DNA of 64,000 bases, taken from positions 36,791 to 100,790 of the forward strand of contig JAPFBL010000958.1 of NCBI GenBank assembly GCA_026182355.1. Direction: 5' to 3'. The stretch comes from Hermatobates lingyangjiaoensis. Its lineage: Eukaryota; Arthropoda; Insecta; Hemiptera; Hermatobatidae. Each line of letters begins with the position of its first letter. Position 1 is the stretch's first letter. This document shows, piece after piece, positions 1 to 9,984 of this stretch. The position numbers and the translations under genes are program-made. The notes below the pieces were generated by a model. That model saw only the letters and a list, made by a program, of their open reading frames with translations. It ran no database searches and had not been told where the DNA came from.

Positions 1-987
1 TTGTTCTTAAGCCTTAGATTCTTATATGGTACAAGCATTGATATAGTATTACATATACAGTAATCCGTCGCTAGTTAGCGGTTCAGTTTTCGAGGGGTCC
101 TGAAATGTTCAATTAAAAATTAAAAAATATAAATAAGTTATTCAACTGTAATTGCAGTAAAAAATAAGAAAAAAATACAACTCGTAATAAATAAGTACAG
201 TAGCTAGTATTAGAGAAGAAAGTATATAGGATTCTTCTTGTACGATCGAGAAAGATATCAAACAACCAGTGACTTGCTGGGTCAAAATATATTATACAGC
301 ATTAAATTAAAGGCTAATAAAAGCTATTAAAAAATATTCAATAAAGACTAAAAATTTTTGAAACATATTAAAACATAATCAATTGTAACAAGACAATAAT
401 AAAAATATTAAAAAAAAAGTTGAAATTAATAAAAAAATAACCAATGATGTTTTTTTGATCTGATTAGCTAATTCATATGGCCCAACTTCCAGTTTACCAC
501 GCCACCCACGCCCTTGTGAATCTACGCACTACACATTAGTCTTTGTTCAGAATTATTTCTTATTTTTTTCTTTTTGTTTTTCATTTTTATTTACAACACA
601 GTATAGTATTCAGTAAGGTCAGGATTCTCTCTCTGTTGGAAAGGTCGTTGTTTGAGCTTTAGAGGCTTTTATAAAGGCGCGTCCATTATTCGCGGATTTT
701 CGCTTTTCGCGGGTGTCTTCGGTCACCATTATCCGCGAAAACTGAGGGAGTACTGTATAGTATTACTATATACTACTAATTATCAACTATATTACATCTA
801 GTATTGCGTTATTTAGTATTACATGAATCAAGATATATACACAATAAGTATATTTAATATAACAAAAAATCATTGAAAAGAAAAAAAATTAGTAATTTAT
901 TTTATTACATAAATAAATGAAACATCAATTCAAGGTATATATACAATTAAGAATGTTTAAAACTAACAAAACCTGTAAATTGAAATA
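1..987. other. AT-rich non-coding DNA with dispersed repeat and a pogo-like terminus
   Basis: I see no coding signal here. Roughly 780-985 is a dispersed repeat whose second copy lies at about 20450-20670; both contain the same stretch about ATACACA, AACATCAATTCAAG and a run ending in TGTAAATT. At about 720-757 the sequence reads, on the minus strand, TA-CAGTACTCCCTCAG followed by TTTTCGCGGATAATGG. This is the style of terminal repeat seen in Tigger/pogo elements; no matching left terminus was found. Confidence 0.5.
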
Positions 988-1568
988 CGGGGTGTTCCAA
1001 AAGTGTTACCCACATTTTGACATTGAATATCTTGGAAACTATTAAAAATATAAAAACGCATCTGGTAAAATCAGAAAACTTGTTATTTCAGGTTTTACAT
1101 GAAATGTTGAAAGGTGTTTAATGTGAGCACCATTTGTTACACGACACACATCAAGCCGATAGTCAAATTCTTGCCAAACGCGTCCCAGCATTGCATTGTC
1201 AATGGTTGAAACAGCTTCTGTTCAGCGTCCCGTTCTTTTAGCTGGACATAAGCACCCATCCGTTGTGAATTTACTATGCCATCTCACTATGGACTTCCTG
1301 TATGGTGGCTCCTTTCCGAATTTTCAGCGAAATGTACGTTGAACAACAGTGCATGACTCAGTTTTTGAAAATTGAAGCACACAAAACGCCTTTTCCGGTT
1401 GAAAGAACGCCATTATTGGGTCTGAAAAAAATAAAAAAAATAATAGGCTTACAAAAAACTTGATTTACCATAATTAGCTTTAAAATAGCAAAACTTTAAT
1501 CTTAATACCATTCATAGTTAAGGAGATATGAGAACTTCAAATTGGGTCTAGACTTTTGGAACACCCCG
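988..1568 (-). mobile_element. Internally deleted mariner-type transposon with transposase remnant
   Basis: The ends are inverted repeats: CGGGGTGTTCCAAAAGT at 988 and its complement ACTTTTGGAACACCCCG ending at 1568, each flanked by TA, the target duplication of Tc1/mariner elements. On the minus strand, from about 1415 down to 1100, broken frames give a helix-turn-helix N-terminus beginning MAFFQPEKAFCVLQFSKT, then, after stops, pieces such as EFDYRLDVCRVTNGAHI. These recall the N- and C-terminal ends of a mariner-lineage transposase common in arthropods. The central catalytic region is missing and stops interrupt the rest, so it is non-autonomous. A related repeat at about 20450-20700 lacks the insertion. 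Confidence 0.8.
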
Positions 1569-2210
1569 TATTTCATTTATTTTCCCCAATAAAATAACAT
1601 TAATGAAATGAAAGTCTTTATAATATTACCTTATAATTTTCGCAAACCTTATTGTTGTTTAGCCGATTTTTTTTATTTCACGATTTACTGTTAATTCTTG
1701 TTTTAGGTATATATAAAAATTTGATTTATCAACAATCGGTCAGTTTTCCAGGTTCAAATCAAACTTTCAAAGCCAATGTTTTGATTTAACAATTGTATCT
1801 AGAACTTAAGCATTAAACATATGTATGAAATTCCGAAAGTATATATAATAAACTATTTCGTTAGAGGTTTGAAATGAATAATTTTAAGAATATAAATTTG
1901 AACACAAATATCAGTTTAAATACGAATGTTTAAGCGAATGAACACAATATTTTAAGCTGATATTTGTGTTCAAATTTATATTCTTAAAATTATTTATTTT
2001 ATACCTTTAATGTAATGGTTTGTTATATATACTTTTGAAATTTCATGCATCTATTTATTGCTTACGTTACAAATACGATCGTTATATCTACATGTTGGCT
2101 TTGCAAGTTTTGATTTGAACCAGGAAAACGGACTGATTCCTGATAAATACAATTTGTATATATATATATATATAATAAGGTATTGTTTTCTTGACCACAA
2201 TTTACTAATA
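1569..2210. repeat. Dispersed repeat with a short palindrome
   Basis: This continues the dispersed repeat that flanks the mariner insertion. Inside it is an inverted repeat: AATAATTTTAAGAATATAAA and following bases at about 1872-1911 pair with about 1956-1995. It could be a foldback MITE remnant. No coding potential seen. Confidence 0.5.
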
Positions 2211-2616
2211 AACACTTTTTCTTCTTCTTGGAGTTTGGTCATGATTAATATACGGTATCACCTTTTCGCCAACGTTTCTTCTTTATTTTAAGACATCCTC
2301 AGGGCTGTCTTAAATTATTCTGAAATTGAAATTATTATTCAATTAATACATTGAAAACAGTGTTTTCAATAAATGTCGCTGGGTAGCAGCACATGCAATG
2401 ACAGATAATGGTTTTGTTAGTTCGGTATTAGAATCTAGCCTTGAGTAAGTAAGTTTTTTGAATTTGTTAAGATGATTGTAAAGTAGATATGACAAATGTC
2501 CATTGCTTTTTGATAGTTTATAGCACTAAGCATGTCTTAAAATAAAGACGAAACGTTGGCGAAAAGGTGATTCCGTATGTTAACTCTGACCAAACTCCAA
2601 GAAGAAGAAAAAGTGT
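2211..2616. repeat. Inverted pair of a Penelope-type terminal repeat
   Basis: About 83 bp at 2211-2293 recur as reverse complement at about 2535-2616, sharing CCAACGTTTC / GAAACGTTGG, CACCTTTTCGCC and a segment beginning ACCAAACTCC. A (TA)n tract follows at 2619-2634. The GAAACGTTGG core is typical of pseudo-LTRs of Penelope-like retroelements (PLEs), which encode hammerhead ribozymes. No reverse transcriptase frame is present here. Confidence 0.55.
2268..2305 (-). ncRNA. Hammerhead-ribozyme-like motif (GAAACGTT family)
   Basis: Read on the minus strand: GCC, then CTGAGGA, a weak hairpin, then GAA, ACGT, T and GGC. GCC and GGC can pair as stem I, CTGAGGA and GAA match the hammerhead core (C3-A9 and G12-A14), and ACGT is self-complementary, as expected of the minimal stem III in PLE ribozymes. 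Stem II (TCTT/AAGA) is short. Activity is not shown by sequence alone. Confidence 0.5.
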
Positions 2617-2784
2617 TTATATATATATATATATGTCAGATTGTCAGATTGAATTTACGGCCTATTGTTTTTTTAATTAATTTTTTGGATAACTTTTCCA
2701 AAGCCCTTAATAACTTTTTAAATTCACAAGGAACTAGGTAGATTAACTCACCATACATTTGGTTTTCAATGGTTACATTTTTTT

Positions 2785-2879
2785 CAACGTTTCGGTCGTT
2801 GAATTGTTTCACCGTTTCACCATTTCATATTGTGGTTTGATCGTTGATTGTAATTTTACGTGTTTATGTGAAATCTGTA

Positions 2880-2926
<47 letters not shown>

Positions 2927-3110
2927 TTCAAAATTGAAGATAGGTAGCACACAAAGTAAAGAAACACACTTACAAACTCAAATTTTCGGGCAATCCGTCT
3001 TCAGGAGAAAAGAGAAAAGGAGACGGATTGCCCAAAAATTTGAGTTTGTTAGTGTGTTTCTTTACTTTGTGTGCTACTTATCTTCAATATTATACCATAT
3101 AATATTATAC

Positions 3111-3170
<60 letters not shown>
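2785..3170. repeat. PLE-type repeat fragments, inverted pair and (TA)n tracts
   Basis: At 2785-2880 is a fragment of the family ending TTGTGGTTTGATCATTG / TTTATGTGAAATC, seen many times in this window. Two arms follow, 2930-3007 and 3020-3090, inverted copies sharing AAACACACTTACAAACTCAA and CGTCTTCAGGAG. The pair lies between (TA)n tracts at about 2879-2922 and 3114-3168. Confidence 0.6.
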
Positions 3171-3204
3171 CAAATTATTAAAACGGTCCAAACCGGACAG
3201 ATAT

Positions 3205-3425
3205 ATAAATGAAAAAAGACAACAAATAGAAGATGCGAGAAAACTTACTGGGTCGATATTTCGAACTGAAGTTCGTCGTCAGAGAGAAGAAGGGAAGAAG
3301 AAGAGGCGCGAGTGGACGCACGTGCCTCTTCTTCTTCCCTTCTTCTCCCTGACGACGAACTTCAGTTCGAAATATCGACCCAGTATGTTTTCTCGCTTCT
3401 TCTATTTGTTGTCTTTTTTCATTTA
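3205..3425. repeat. Near-perfect palindrome with hammerhead-like core
   Basis: The two halves meet near 3310-3320 and are reverse complements over about 100 bp, sharing GGGTCGATATTTCGAACTGA and AGAAGAAGGGAAGAAG. On the + strand the right half reads CTGACGA, a GAAC/GTTC stem, GAA, ATAT, C, as in the other hammerhead-like repeats, though stem I is poor. A different copy at about 3473-3512 has CTGAGGA, a perfect GACCG/CGGTC stem, then GAA and ATAT. Confidence 0.6.
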
Positions 3426-3639
3426 TATATATATATTGAGTTGACTGTCGTCCCTCCGTCAATTCACTTCTTCTTCTGAGGACGACCGCCATTACGGTCG
3501 AAATATTGAAAAGTGAGTCTTTTGTTATGTTTCAGTCTATGTGTCACTGTTTATTGTAAGTGTTATTTGTCCTGCCGGACCATTTTTCGTTTATCATGGT
3601 ATATATATATGTATATATATAACAGATTCAATAATATAT

Positions 3640-4000
3640 CGACCGTTAGATAGAATAGGTGTGTTCTCTAATCGGGGTTCGGTCAATTTTCCAGGATAAA
3701 AAATCAAACTCTCGTTGCCAACGTTTCGGTTTTATTTTCTTAGTTAAAAAATTATTACTTCTGTAAGTAATATTGTTTTATGTATCTCTGAAATATTTCT
3801 ACTTGTAATCTTCATAAGTTGTAACAATCCATTTTCATATTGTGTACATGTTTGATGTTGATATGTGATTTCTTATTATACTTTTTTTGTAGGCCTATGA
3901 AAAAGGTTTTAAATAAAACCGAAACGTTGGCAACGAGAGTTTGATTTTTTATCCTGGAAAATTGACCGAACCCCGATTAGAGAACACACCTTCTATATAT
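3640..4000. repeat. Inverted pair, GAAACGTTGGCAACGAGAG family
   Basis: The left arm (about 3655-3735) and right arm (about 3905-3992) are reverse complements, carrying TTCTCTAATCGGGGTTCGG and CTCGTTGCCAACGTTTCGG. Other inverted pairs of this family lie at about 16740-17075, 19110-20015 and 27215-27545. Stem II (GGTTTT/AAAACC), GAA and ACGT are kept, but the CTGANGA box has decayed to CTATGAA, so the ribozyme would be inactive. Confidence 0.65.
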
Positions 4001-4004
4001 ATAT

Positions 4005-4170
4005 ATATATTTGTGTATGATGGCAGCAGATCTTCTTTTAAACATGTATTATTAAAGTTGGCAGCAGCTTCTGCGCTTACAAACAACCTATGAGTTTGTA
4101 AGAGAGGTGTAGGTGAAGGGACACGACACAGGTAGATGGGTTCAGTGCCCTGCCCTGCCGGCCCTCCCAC
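4005..4170 (-). pseudogene. Penelope-like element ORF 5' fragment
   Basis: The minus-strand frame contains SAEAAANFNNTCLKEDLLPS followed by YTNI, then runs into (TA)n. The pattern of a basic helix, a small residue-Cys pair and L(L/I)P resembles the N-terminal region of Penelope-like reverse transcriptases. The + strand at 4480-4503 repeats the AEAAANFNN part, so two truncated copies face each other. No catalytic domain is present. Confidence 0.45.
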
Positions 4171-4289
4171 CTACACCTCCCTCCCTTCTCCATACTTTAT
4201 TTCCTTAGTTAGTTGTTAACTGTACCATAGTTAAGTTGTTCTCTATACCATAGCCTTAGTTTTGATTATAATTTTAGTTTATAGATTTT

Positions 4290-4325
4290 TACCTGAAGAT
4301 GGCTAATGTAAGCCGAAAGCTTGTG
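4290..4325 (+). ncRNA. Hammerhead-like motif upstream of a PLE ORF fragment
   Basis: In order: CTGAAGA at 4293-4299, one unpaired T, GGCT paired with AGCC across a 6-nt loop (4301-4314), GAA at 4315-4317, self-complementary AGCT at 4318-4321, T at 4322 as the predicted cleavage nucleotide, then GTG able to pair with TAC just before the core. All conserved hammerhead positions are kept. It lies about 65-100 bp upstream of a PLE-type N-terminal frame on the same strand, which is where PLE pseudo-LTR ribozymes are found. Confidence 0.6.
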
Positions 4326-4380
4326 TGTTAGATTAAGTCGTAAATTATAGTGTTAGAATAAAGTTTTGAAAGTGTTTAGT

Positions 4381-4506
4381 GTTTACCTTCATGTCGTTAC
4401 CAGAACTCCTCTGGAAAATACCCGAGAGTTACCGTAAACTAGTGAGGAAACTAGAAAAAATCAGCCATAAATTGGTCAACGCAGAAGCTGCTGCCAACTT
4501 TAATAA
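4381..4506 (+). pseudogene. Penelope-like element ORF N-terminal fragment
   Basis: The frame reads SLPELLWKIPESYRKLVRKL, then EKISHKLVNAEAAANFNN, and stops at a (TA)n tract (4507-4521). The charged helix followed by a small-residue stretch fits the N-terminus of PLE reverse transcriptases, and a hammerhead-like motif lies just upstream. This is a 5' stub only; the reverse transcriptase and endonuclease domains are absent. Confidence 0.45.
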
Positions 4507-4524
4507 TATATATATATATAGTTC

Positions 4525-4765
4525 AATATAGACAAAGAAACATAGAGAAATCAAAAGAACACACTTACAGTCTCTAATTTTCGGTTTGAACCGTCTTCAG
4601 GAGAGATAAGAGAGGGAAACCAAGCGCACTGGTTCAGAGACGGTTGGAGACCAACCTTCCCTCTCTTATCTCTCCTGAAGACGGTTCAAACCGAAAATTA
4701 GAGACTGTAAGTGTGTTCTTTTGATTTCTCTATGTTTCTTTGTCTGTATTGAACTATATTTGTCC
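4525..4765. repeat. Inverted pair of PLE-type terminal repeat with two hammerhead-like motifs
   Basis: The arms at about 4522-4645 and 4655-4758 are reverse complements sharing GTTCAATA(T/C)AGACAAAG, AGAACACACTTACAGTCTC and ACCGTCTTCAGGAGAG. In each arm the core is CTGAAGA, GGTT/ACC hairpin, GAA, AATT, A. TCTC before and GAGA after form a perfect 4-bp stem I (positions 4671-4704 on +, 4571-4604 on -). Other copies occur at 8240-8410, 11255-11527 and 17140-17510. Confidence 0.65.
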
Positions 4766-4960
4766 GTTTTGGATCGTATTTCCAACGAAAAAGTTATATA
4801 TATATATATATATATATATAACCGTTTAAACATAACTGTGTAAATATAATTACAAAGGAAATATAAATATTTTGAGAATGAGTTTCAAATGCCTATGTCT
4901 GTTTGATGCCTCCAGAGCTGAGTATGATAATATATATATATATGGGTTATGTTTGACCAG

Positions 4961-5169
4961 GAGGACGTATTAAGGTGACAGAAGTAGCAAAAGGAGAAGA
5001 AGTGTTCTCCGGAGGCAGATGGAGCCCCACCCACTGCACTGCTCGACACGCTGTCGCCATCGTCATCCCCTACAGAGACAGGCGAGACCAGCTTGACCGT
5101 CTCCTAGCCTTTCTTCATCCAGTTTTACAAAGACACCAGATCAACTATAGAATCTTCGTTGTTGAACAG
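4961..5169 (+). CDS. Beta-1,4-galactosyltransferase family, first visible exon
   Basis: This exon encodes the start of the catalytic domain of a Golgi beta-1,4-galactosyltransferase / N-acetylgalactosaminyltransferase, which transfers Gal or GalNAc from the UDP-sugar to terminal GlcNAc. The acceptor is ..TTTGACCAG before 4961, and the first codon is split (one base from an upstream exon outside the window). The frame reads GRIKVTEVAKGEEVFSGGRW, then SPTHCTARHAVAIVIPYRDR and RDQLDRLLAFLHPVLQRHQI, ending YRIFVVEQ before a GT donor at 5170. The GG-W-P-C block, VAIVIPYRDR and YRIFVVEQ are family hallmarks. A (TA)n tract lies 20 bp upstream of the acceptor. Gal versus GalNAc specificity cannot be settled here. 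Confidence 0.9.
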
Positions 5170-5199
5170 GTTTCATTATCATTGTTTTTATAGCTAAAA

Positions 5200-6225
5200 A
5201 TCAATAATTTTGATAAGGTTGTTATCAACATATTCAGTTATATTAAAATTATTCTACAGTAATAACACAACAAATCAGTCTGTTGTTGATCTATATTCAA
5301 GAACAATGGTTCTCAATCTGGGGTCCACGATCAACCAGGAAACCGAGAAAAGGTTTCATACAACATATTTAATTATATTCATTATTCTACAGTTATTGCA
5401 CAAAAAAATCAGTCTGTTGTTGATCTATATTCTAGATCAGTGGTTTTCAATCTGGAATCCACGGTCCCGTAGGAGTCCATGAAAAGGTTTCATATAATAT
5501 ATTAAGTTACATGAAAATTATTCTATAGTAATAACACTAAATTAATCTCTTGTTGATCTATATTATAGATCAGTGGTTTTCACTCTGGAGTCCACAGTCG
5601 CCCAGGAGACTGAGAAAATGTTTCATACAACATATTCAGTTATATGCACATTGTTCTTAAGTTATAACACAACAAATCAGTCTGTTGTTGATCTATATTC
5701 TAGATCAGTGGTTTTCAATCTGGAATCCACGGTCCCGTAGGAGTCCATGAAAAGGTTTCATATAATATATTAAGTTACATGAAAATTATTCTATAGTAAT
5801 AACACTAAATGAATCTCTTGTTGATCTATATTCTAGATCAGTGGTTTTCACTCTGGAGTCCACAGTCGCCCAGGAGATTGAGAAAATGTTTCATACAACA
5901 TATTCAGCTATATGCACATTGTTCTTAAGTTATAACACAACAAATCAGTCTGTTGTTGATCTATATTCTAGATCAGTGGTTTTCAATCTGGAATCCACGG
6001 TCGCGTAGGAGTCCATGAAAAGGTTTCATATAATATATTAAGTTACATGAAAATTATTCTATAGTAATAAATTAAATGAATCTCTTGTTGATATATATTC
6101 TAGATCAGTGGTTTTCAATCTGGGGTCCATGCTAACCCATGAGACGGAGAAAAGGTTTCATATAATATATTAAGTTACATGATAATTATTCTATGGTAGT
6201 CAACACTAAATGAATCAAAATAAAA
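5200..6225. repeat. Tandem repeat, units of about 135-140 bp
   Basis: About seven degenerate copies of a unit containing TTGATCTATATTCTAGATCA, GTGGTTTTCAATCTGG(A/G)(A/G)TCCA and GAAAAGGTTTCATA. The CAGTGGTTTTCAATCTGG piece resembles a hAT-type terminal sequence, so the array may have grown from a MITE. It fills the first part of the intron after the first visible exon. Confidence 0.75.
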
Positions 6226-6440
6226 ATTATTTGCATCAGCTGTGTGATGTACAAAAATAAGCTTATATATTGATCACTATCTGTACCACTTCAGGAATGA
6301 AAGACTAATAAACATCTCCCATTTAGACGTTTATATTATGCTTAAATGAGGCATTATATATTATATACCCAAGAAGTTTAATATTAAGTTTAATTATAGT
6401 AAAGTTTGTGGGTAGGCCACTCCAGATTTTTTTAGTAGTG
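6225..6440 (+). repeat. Dispersed repeat copy shared with 45.5, 53.5 and 58 kb
   Basis: It contains TTTGCATCAGCTGTGTGATG, GAATGAAAGACTAATAA, GCTTAAATGAG and TAGGCCACTCCAGATTTTT. The same blocks occur at 53490-53720 in this orientation and at 45405-45620 and about 57985-58110 reversed. It is a multi-copy element of unknown class. Confidence 0.6.
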
Positions 6441-7800
6441 TCATCAAAATTTCATTTAAATATATGGACACGATTGATGGTTTGTAAATCTCAATCAGTC
6501 CTTGTTGTTCCATATATTCATTTAATAGTTCAGACAACTTTTAAAAAGAAATAGGTTTAGATATTAATTTTATTAATTTATATTCCGACTAATTAATTTA
6601 ATTTATATTGATTATATATTTTTCGTTTTTGAAGATATAGTTTAATATGTTTCGTTGTATGTTTAATTAATATTTATAAAAGAAATACTGATAGAAGGGG
6701 ACTATTTTAAAATGAGATAATTTAGACGGCATGTGATTGGTGCCCCAGTTGAGCTAAAACATTCTAAAAAGGCGGGAATACACTCTTGGTGTAGTCCTCC
6801 GCGTTCTTCTTCGAACCTTTCAAACTGTTTTAACCTCTATATAATTTATTGTGTTCCCTAGTTAATTCTTTTAATAGTAAGTAATGGTAAGTACAAATTC
6901 CTTTTTAACTTATTTTACTTATTTACCATAATTACTTAAATTGTTTAATGCTAAAATTATTACTTTCATAATTACTTTATATTACTTTCATAATTAGCAA
7001 TTAAAAAGATTTCACAAACTAGATAAACTAAACCAACAGAAACAATACACATAAAAGATTTCACAAAAACTTTCTATTATATTTCCACTGTCTCGAATAA
7101 AGATGTAATTTGCTACGAAGAAAAGCGACTTTCATGTGTGTTGTTTCTCTGGAGTTATTTTCATAAAAATATATCAAATTAATTAATTAGTTCCTAAATA
7201 ATTACAACTAAACATTTAATACATATAATAAAGCATTTAATAGATTTATTTTTAGTTAATTTATGTTATTTTAAACCTTATTAACTAAATTTGTTATAGC
7301 AAAAACGATTAAAAATACTTAACAATAGGTTATTTAAATTTATTACCCTATATTTATCAAATTAAGGGTTTGTTCGTCTGTGTTTCCTATTGCTTTTGAG
7401 AAATGTTGTAATCCATTTGAAAATTTGAAATGATTTAATGACATAATGTGAGATGTAAGAAGAATAAAATTATATGTAAAAAATGAATGCCAATCAAACA
7501 TATAATTTCTGATGTTTTCTATTTACAAATCTTTTAAATTATATTGAAAAGCCAACTTTGAATTTGATTTGAGTTTGTAAAACTGGCTGATTACTGATTT
7601 ATTTTTTTCTCAATATATATTTACATCAACGATATAACCGAATATAGCACAAAGTTAAAAGTTACTTATGTTATGTATGGTGTGAAAAGCTACTGGTTGT
7701 TGACTTTTTTGTGTTTATGAATCTGTATTTTTGAATAATATTGAATTAAGAGGAATGGACTCTTTATTTTTATTTTACCAACAGATATTAATTTTAATGT
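6441..7800. other. AT-rich intron sequence, nothing recognised
   Basis: About 1.3 kb of strongly AT-rich DNA without long frames, obvious terminal repeats or splice-flanked coding blocks. It lies between the first and second visible glycosyltransferase exons. Confidence 0.5.
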
Positions 7801-8002
7801 GATTCTAAGGTGGTTCGATGACGAACATTTTTCAGAATCAGATAGTACTACATGCGCGCACCCACGCGTTAGACAGTTGAATCACTCCTGCATATCGCCA
7901 CCACTTCTCGCCTCAGACAGGTCACAACAGAAGAGCGTTCCGAGCAAATTTTATTTTAGGTTCGAAGGTCCTAGAACTCGGGATGACGAACATGTCACTG
8001 AT

Positions 8003-8233
8003 TTGAGAGTTCACCGTGGGACACAAATCTTTGATGTATAAAGCCTCTAGTATTTGTAGCGTACCTAGATCACTGTTTTCTACCAAAACTGAAGTGCTCT
8101 CTACTAGCATATTTCTAGTAAGGGCACCCCCATGTTCTTTCTGAACATGATCCTTAGGGGCTCCTACGGAGAGATGGAGGATTAGACGCCTCGACAGCTT
8201 CGTTGTTGTCATACCGATATAGCTAAATGTATA
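8003..8233 (-). pseudogene. Penelope-like element GIY-YIG endonuclease fragment
   Basis: The minus-strand frame (open from 8407 to 7922) encodes YTFSYIGMTTTKLSRRLILH, then a loop with KEHGGALTRN, then DLGTLQILEALYIKDLCPTV. This is the order of a PLE GIY-YIG endonuclease: the YIG strand, the catalytic-type Arg helix (LSRRL) and the Glu helix (ILEALYI). In PLEs this domain follows the reverse transcriptase and nicks target DNA. Upstream in the same frame the sequence is only antisense terminal repeat (8240-8410), so the reverse transcriptase is missing. Confidence 0.7.
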
Positions 8234-8239
8234 TTCTGC

Positions 8240-8420
8240 CCGTCTCCAACCGTCTCTGAACCACTGCGCTTGGTTTCTCTCTCTTATCTCTCCTAAAGAC
8301 GGTTCAAACCAATAATTAGAGACTCCTAAGTGGGTGTTACTTTTAATTTCTCTATGTTTCTTTCTGTAAATTGAACTATATTTGTCCGTTTCGGATCGTA
8401 TTTCCATCGAAAAAGAGTCT
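8240..8420 (+). repeat. Degenerate PLE terminal repeat (TCTC/GAGA family)
   Basis: It is related to the arms at 4525-4765: GAACCACTGCGCTTGGTTTC, CTCTCTTATCTCTCC and GACGGTTCAAACC are shared. The ribozyme-like core has mutated (CTAAAGA, and AATAATTAG in place of GAAAATTAG). It is head-to-head with the GIY-YIG fragment. Confidence 0.6.
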
Positions 8421-8543
8421 ATATTTTTTTAAATATACCATAGTATAATTTAGTTATACTATTATACACCATAGTGTGCCTACACTCTGATATATTATAC
8501 TATAGTACGGCGATACTATTGCATTAGTGTCGTTGCATTATAC

Positions 8544-8993
8544 CAGTGTTTCCCAAAGTGGGCGGTACCACCCCCATGGGGGCGGTGCTTTGATATCGGG
8601 GGGCGGTAATGCAAAAAGGATCGAGGATTCTATTTCAATAAATTGAAAATGTTCATGCAATATAATTTCAAAATTTAAGTGAAAACACGATATGTAAACT
8701 TCTAGGAAACGGTTTCTTAAATTATTTATTTTGATAATTTATTTTTATGTTAAAAGTATATTCTCACCTAAGTTTCTTTTATTGTGTATTAATTCTTTTG
8801 CATAAATATGCTATGAAACAATACATCTATTGGATTCTAAATAAATATTCCATTAGTAATTATTTTAATTTAATTATTAAAATGTCACTCATTTGGTTAT
8901 TTAGTCTAGGAATCTGATTATTATTCAAGGGTGTTGAGTTATAGGTTTATGGACCCAAGGGGGCGGACTCTCGAAAAAGTTAGGGAAACACTG
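8544..8993. mobile_element. hAT-type MITE with 8-bp target duplication
   Basis: The termini are CAGTGTTTCCC at 8544 and GGGAAACACTG ending at 8993. The 8-bp direct repeat CATTATAC flanks it on both sides (8536-8543 and 8994-9001). Near the ends are G/C-rich blocks (GTGGGCGGTACCACCCCCAT; AAGGGGGCGGACTC). The interior is AT-rich without a transposase, so it depends on a hAT transposase elsewhere. Confidence 0.88.
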
Positions 8994-9018
8994 CATTATA
9001 CTATAGTATACTCTAGTA

Positions 9019-9984
9019 CTAAAAAGGGATCTTCAACCATTTTTGACGCCAAAATTTATTCGCGACCCTTTAGTGAGAACAAAAAATAAAATTAAAAACA
9101 AATAAAAAAAAGGGTAAATTAAATAAATTTGATCAATAGTAACTTTAAGTTGGAGTCTAGACTCCAGGTAACTTAGTTGTAACACCTTTCTAAGTTACCG
9201 GGTGTAACTTGAGTTGAATTCAAATTCAACACTGAAACATGACAAGGTTTTACAACTCAAGTTGTGTTTGTGGCCCACTTTCAGTGGAGCTGACTTCTTT
9301 CTCCTGTTTTGTTTGAGATCTTTCGGATCTCTTCAGCTAGGCGTCTGTGATGCCATAAGCCGAGACCACTAGCCTAGGACAAAGTTTAGTCTAGACCACT
9401 AGCCTAGGACAAAGTTTAGTCTAGACCACTAGCCTAGGACAAAGTTTAGTCTAGTCCACTAGCCTAGGACAAAGTTTAGTCTAGACCACTAGCCTAGGAC
9501 AAAGTTTAGTCTAGTCCACTAGCCTAGGACAAAGTTTAGTCTAGACCACTAGCCTAGGACAAAGTTTAGTCTAGACCACTAGCCTAGGACAAAGTTTAGT
9601 CTAGTCCACTAGCCTAGGACAAAGTTTAGTCTAGACCACTAGCCTAGGACAAAGTTTAGTCTAGACCACTAGCCTAGGACAAAGTTTAGTCTAGACCACT
9701 AGCCTAGGACAAAGTTTAGTCTAGACCACTAGCCTAGAATAAAGTTAAGTATAAACGGAAAAGTCGTTGATAAAGTCTTTTCGGACAAACATCACTTCTA
9801 CAAGTCGTTTGATAATAAAATAAATTTGACCAATAGTAACTTTAATGAGATTGCTGTGCCCCATTAATAATAAATAAATTATTTATTTAATTTAGTTCTT
9901 TATATTTAAAAATTAAATTTAAACAAAAAATTAAAAATAAACATTTCGCGGCCCCCTTGCGAACCCATCGTTTGAAGACCCTTG
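9019..9984. mobile_element. Probable hAT-type non-autonomous element carrying a 30-bp minisatellite
   Basis: The left end reads AAAAAGGGATCTTCAACC, the right end GTTTGAAGACCCTTG. The flanks CTCTAGTA (9011-9018) and CTCTAGCA (9985-9992) match at 7 of 8 positions, as for a hAT target duplication. A related end (AGGGATCTTCAACC.. GACGCCAAAATTTATTCGCG) recurs at 56526-56600. The last part, with its flank, is duplicated at about 10150-10330. Confidence 0.55.
9363..9743 (+). repeat. 30-bp minisatellite, about 13 copies
   Basis: The unit is ACCACTAGCCTAGGACAAAG followed by TTTAGTCTAG. Copies are nearly identical; a T replaces A in some (TAGTCCACT versus TAGACCACT). It lies inside the hAT-type element, so it probably expanded within the transposon. 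Confidence 0.9.

Noticed and set aside
2051..3212. Frames rich in Tyr-Ile repeats
   Set aside because: They are (TA)n microsatellites read as codons.
9363..9743. CRISPR or binding-site array
   Set aside because: Head-to-tail 30-bp units without spacers, inside a transposon: a minisatellite.
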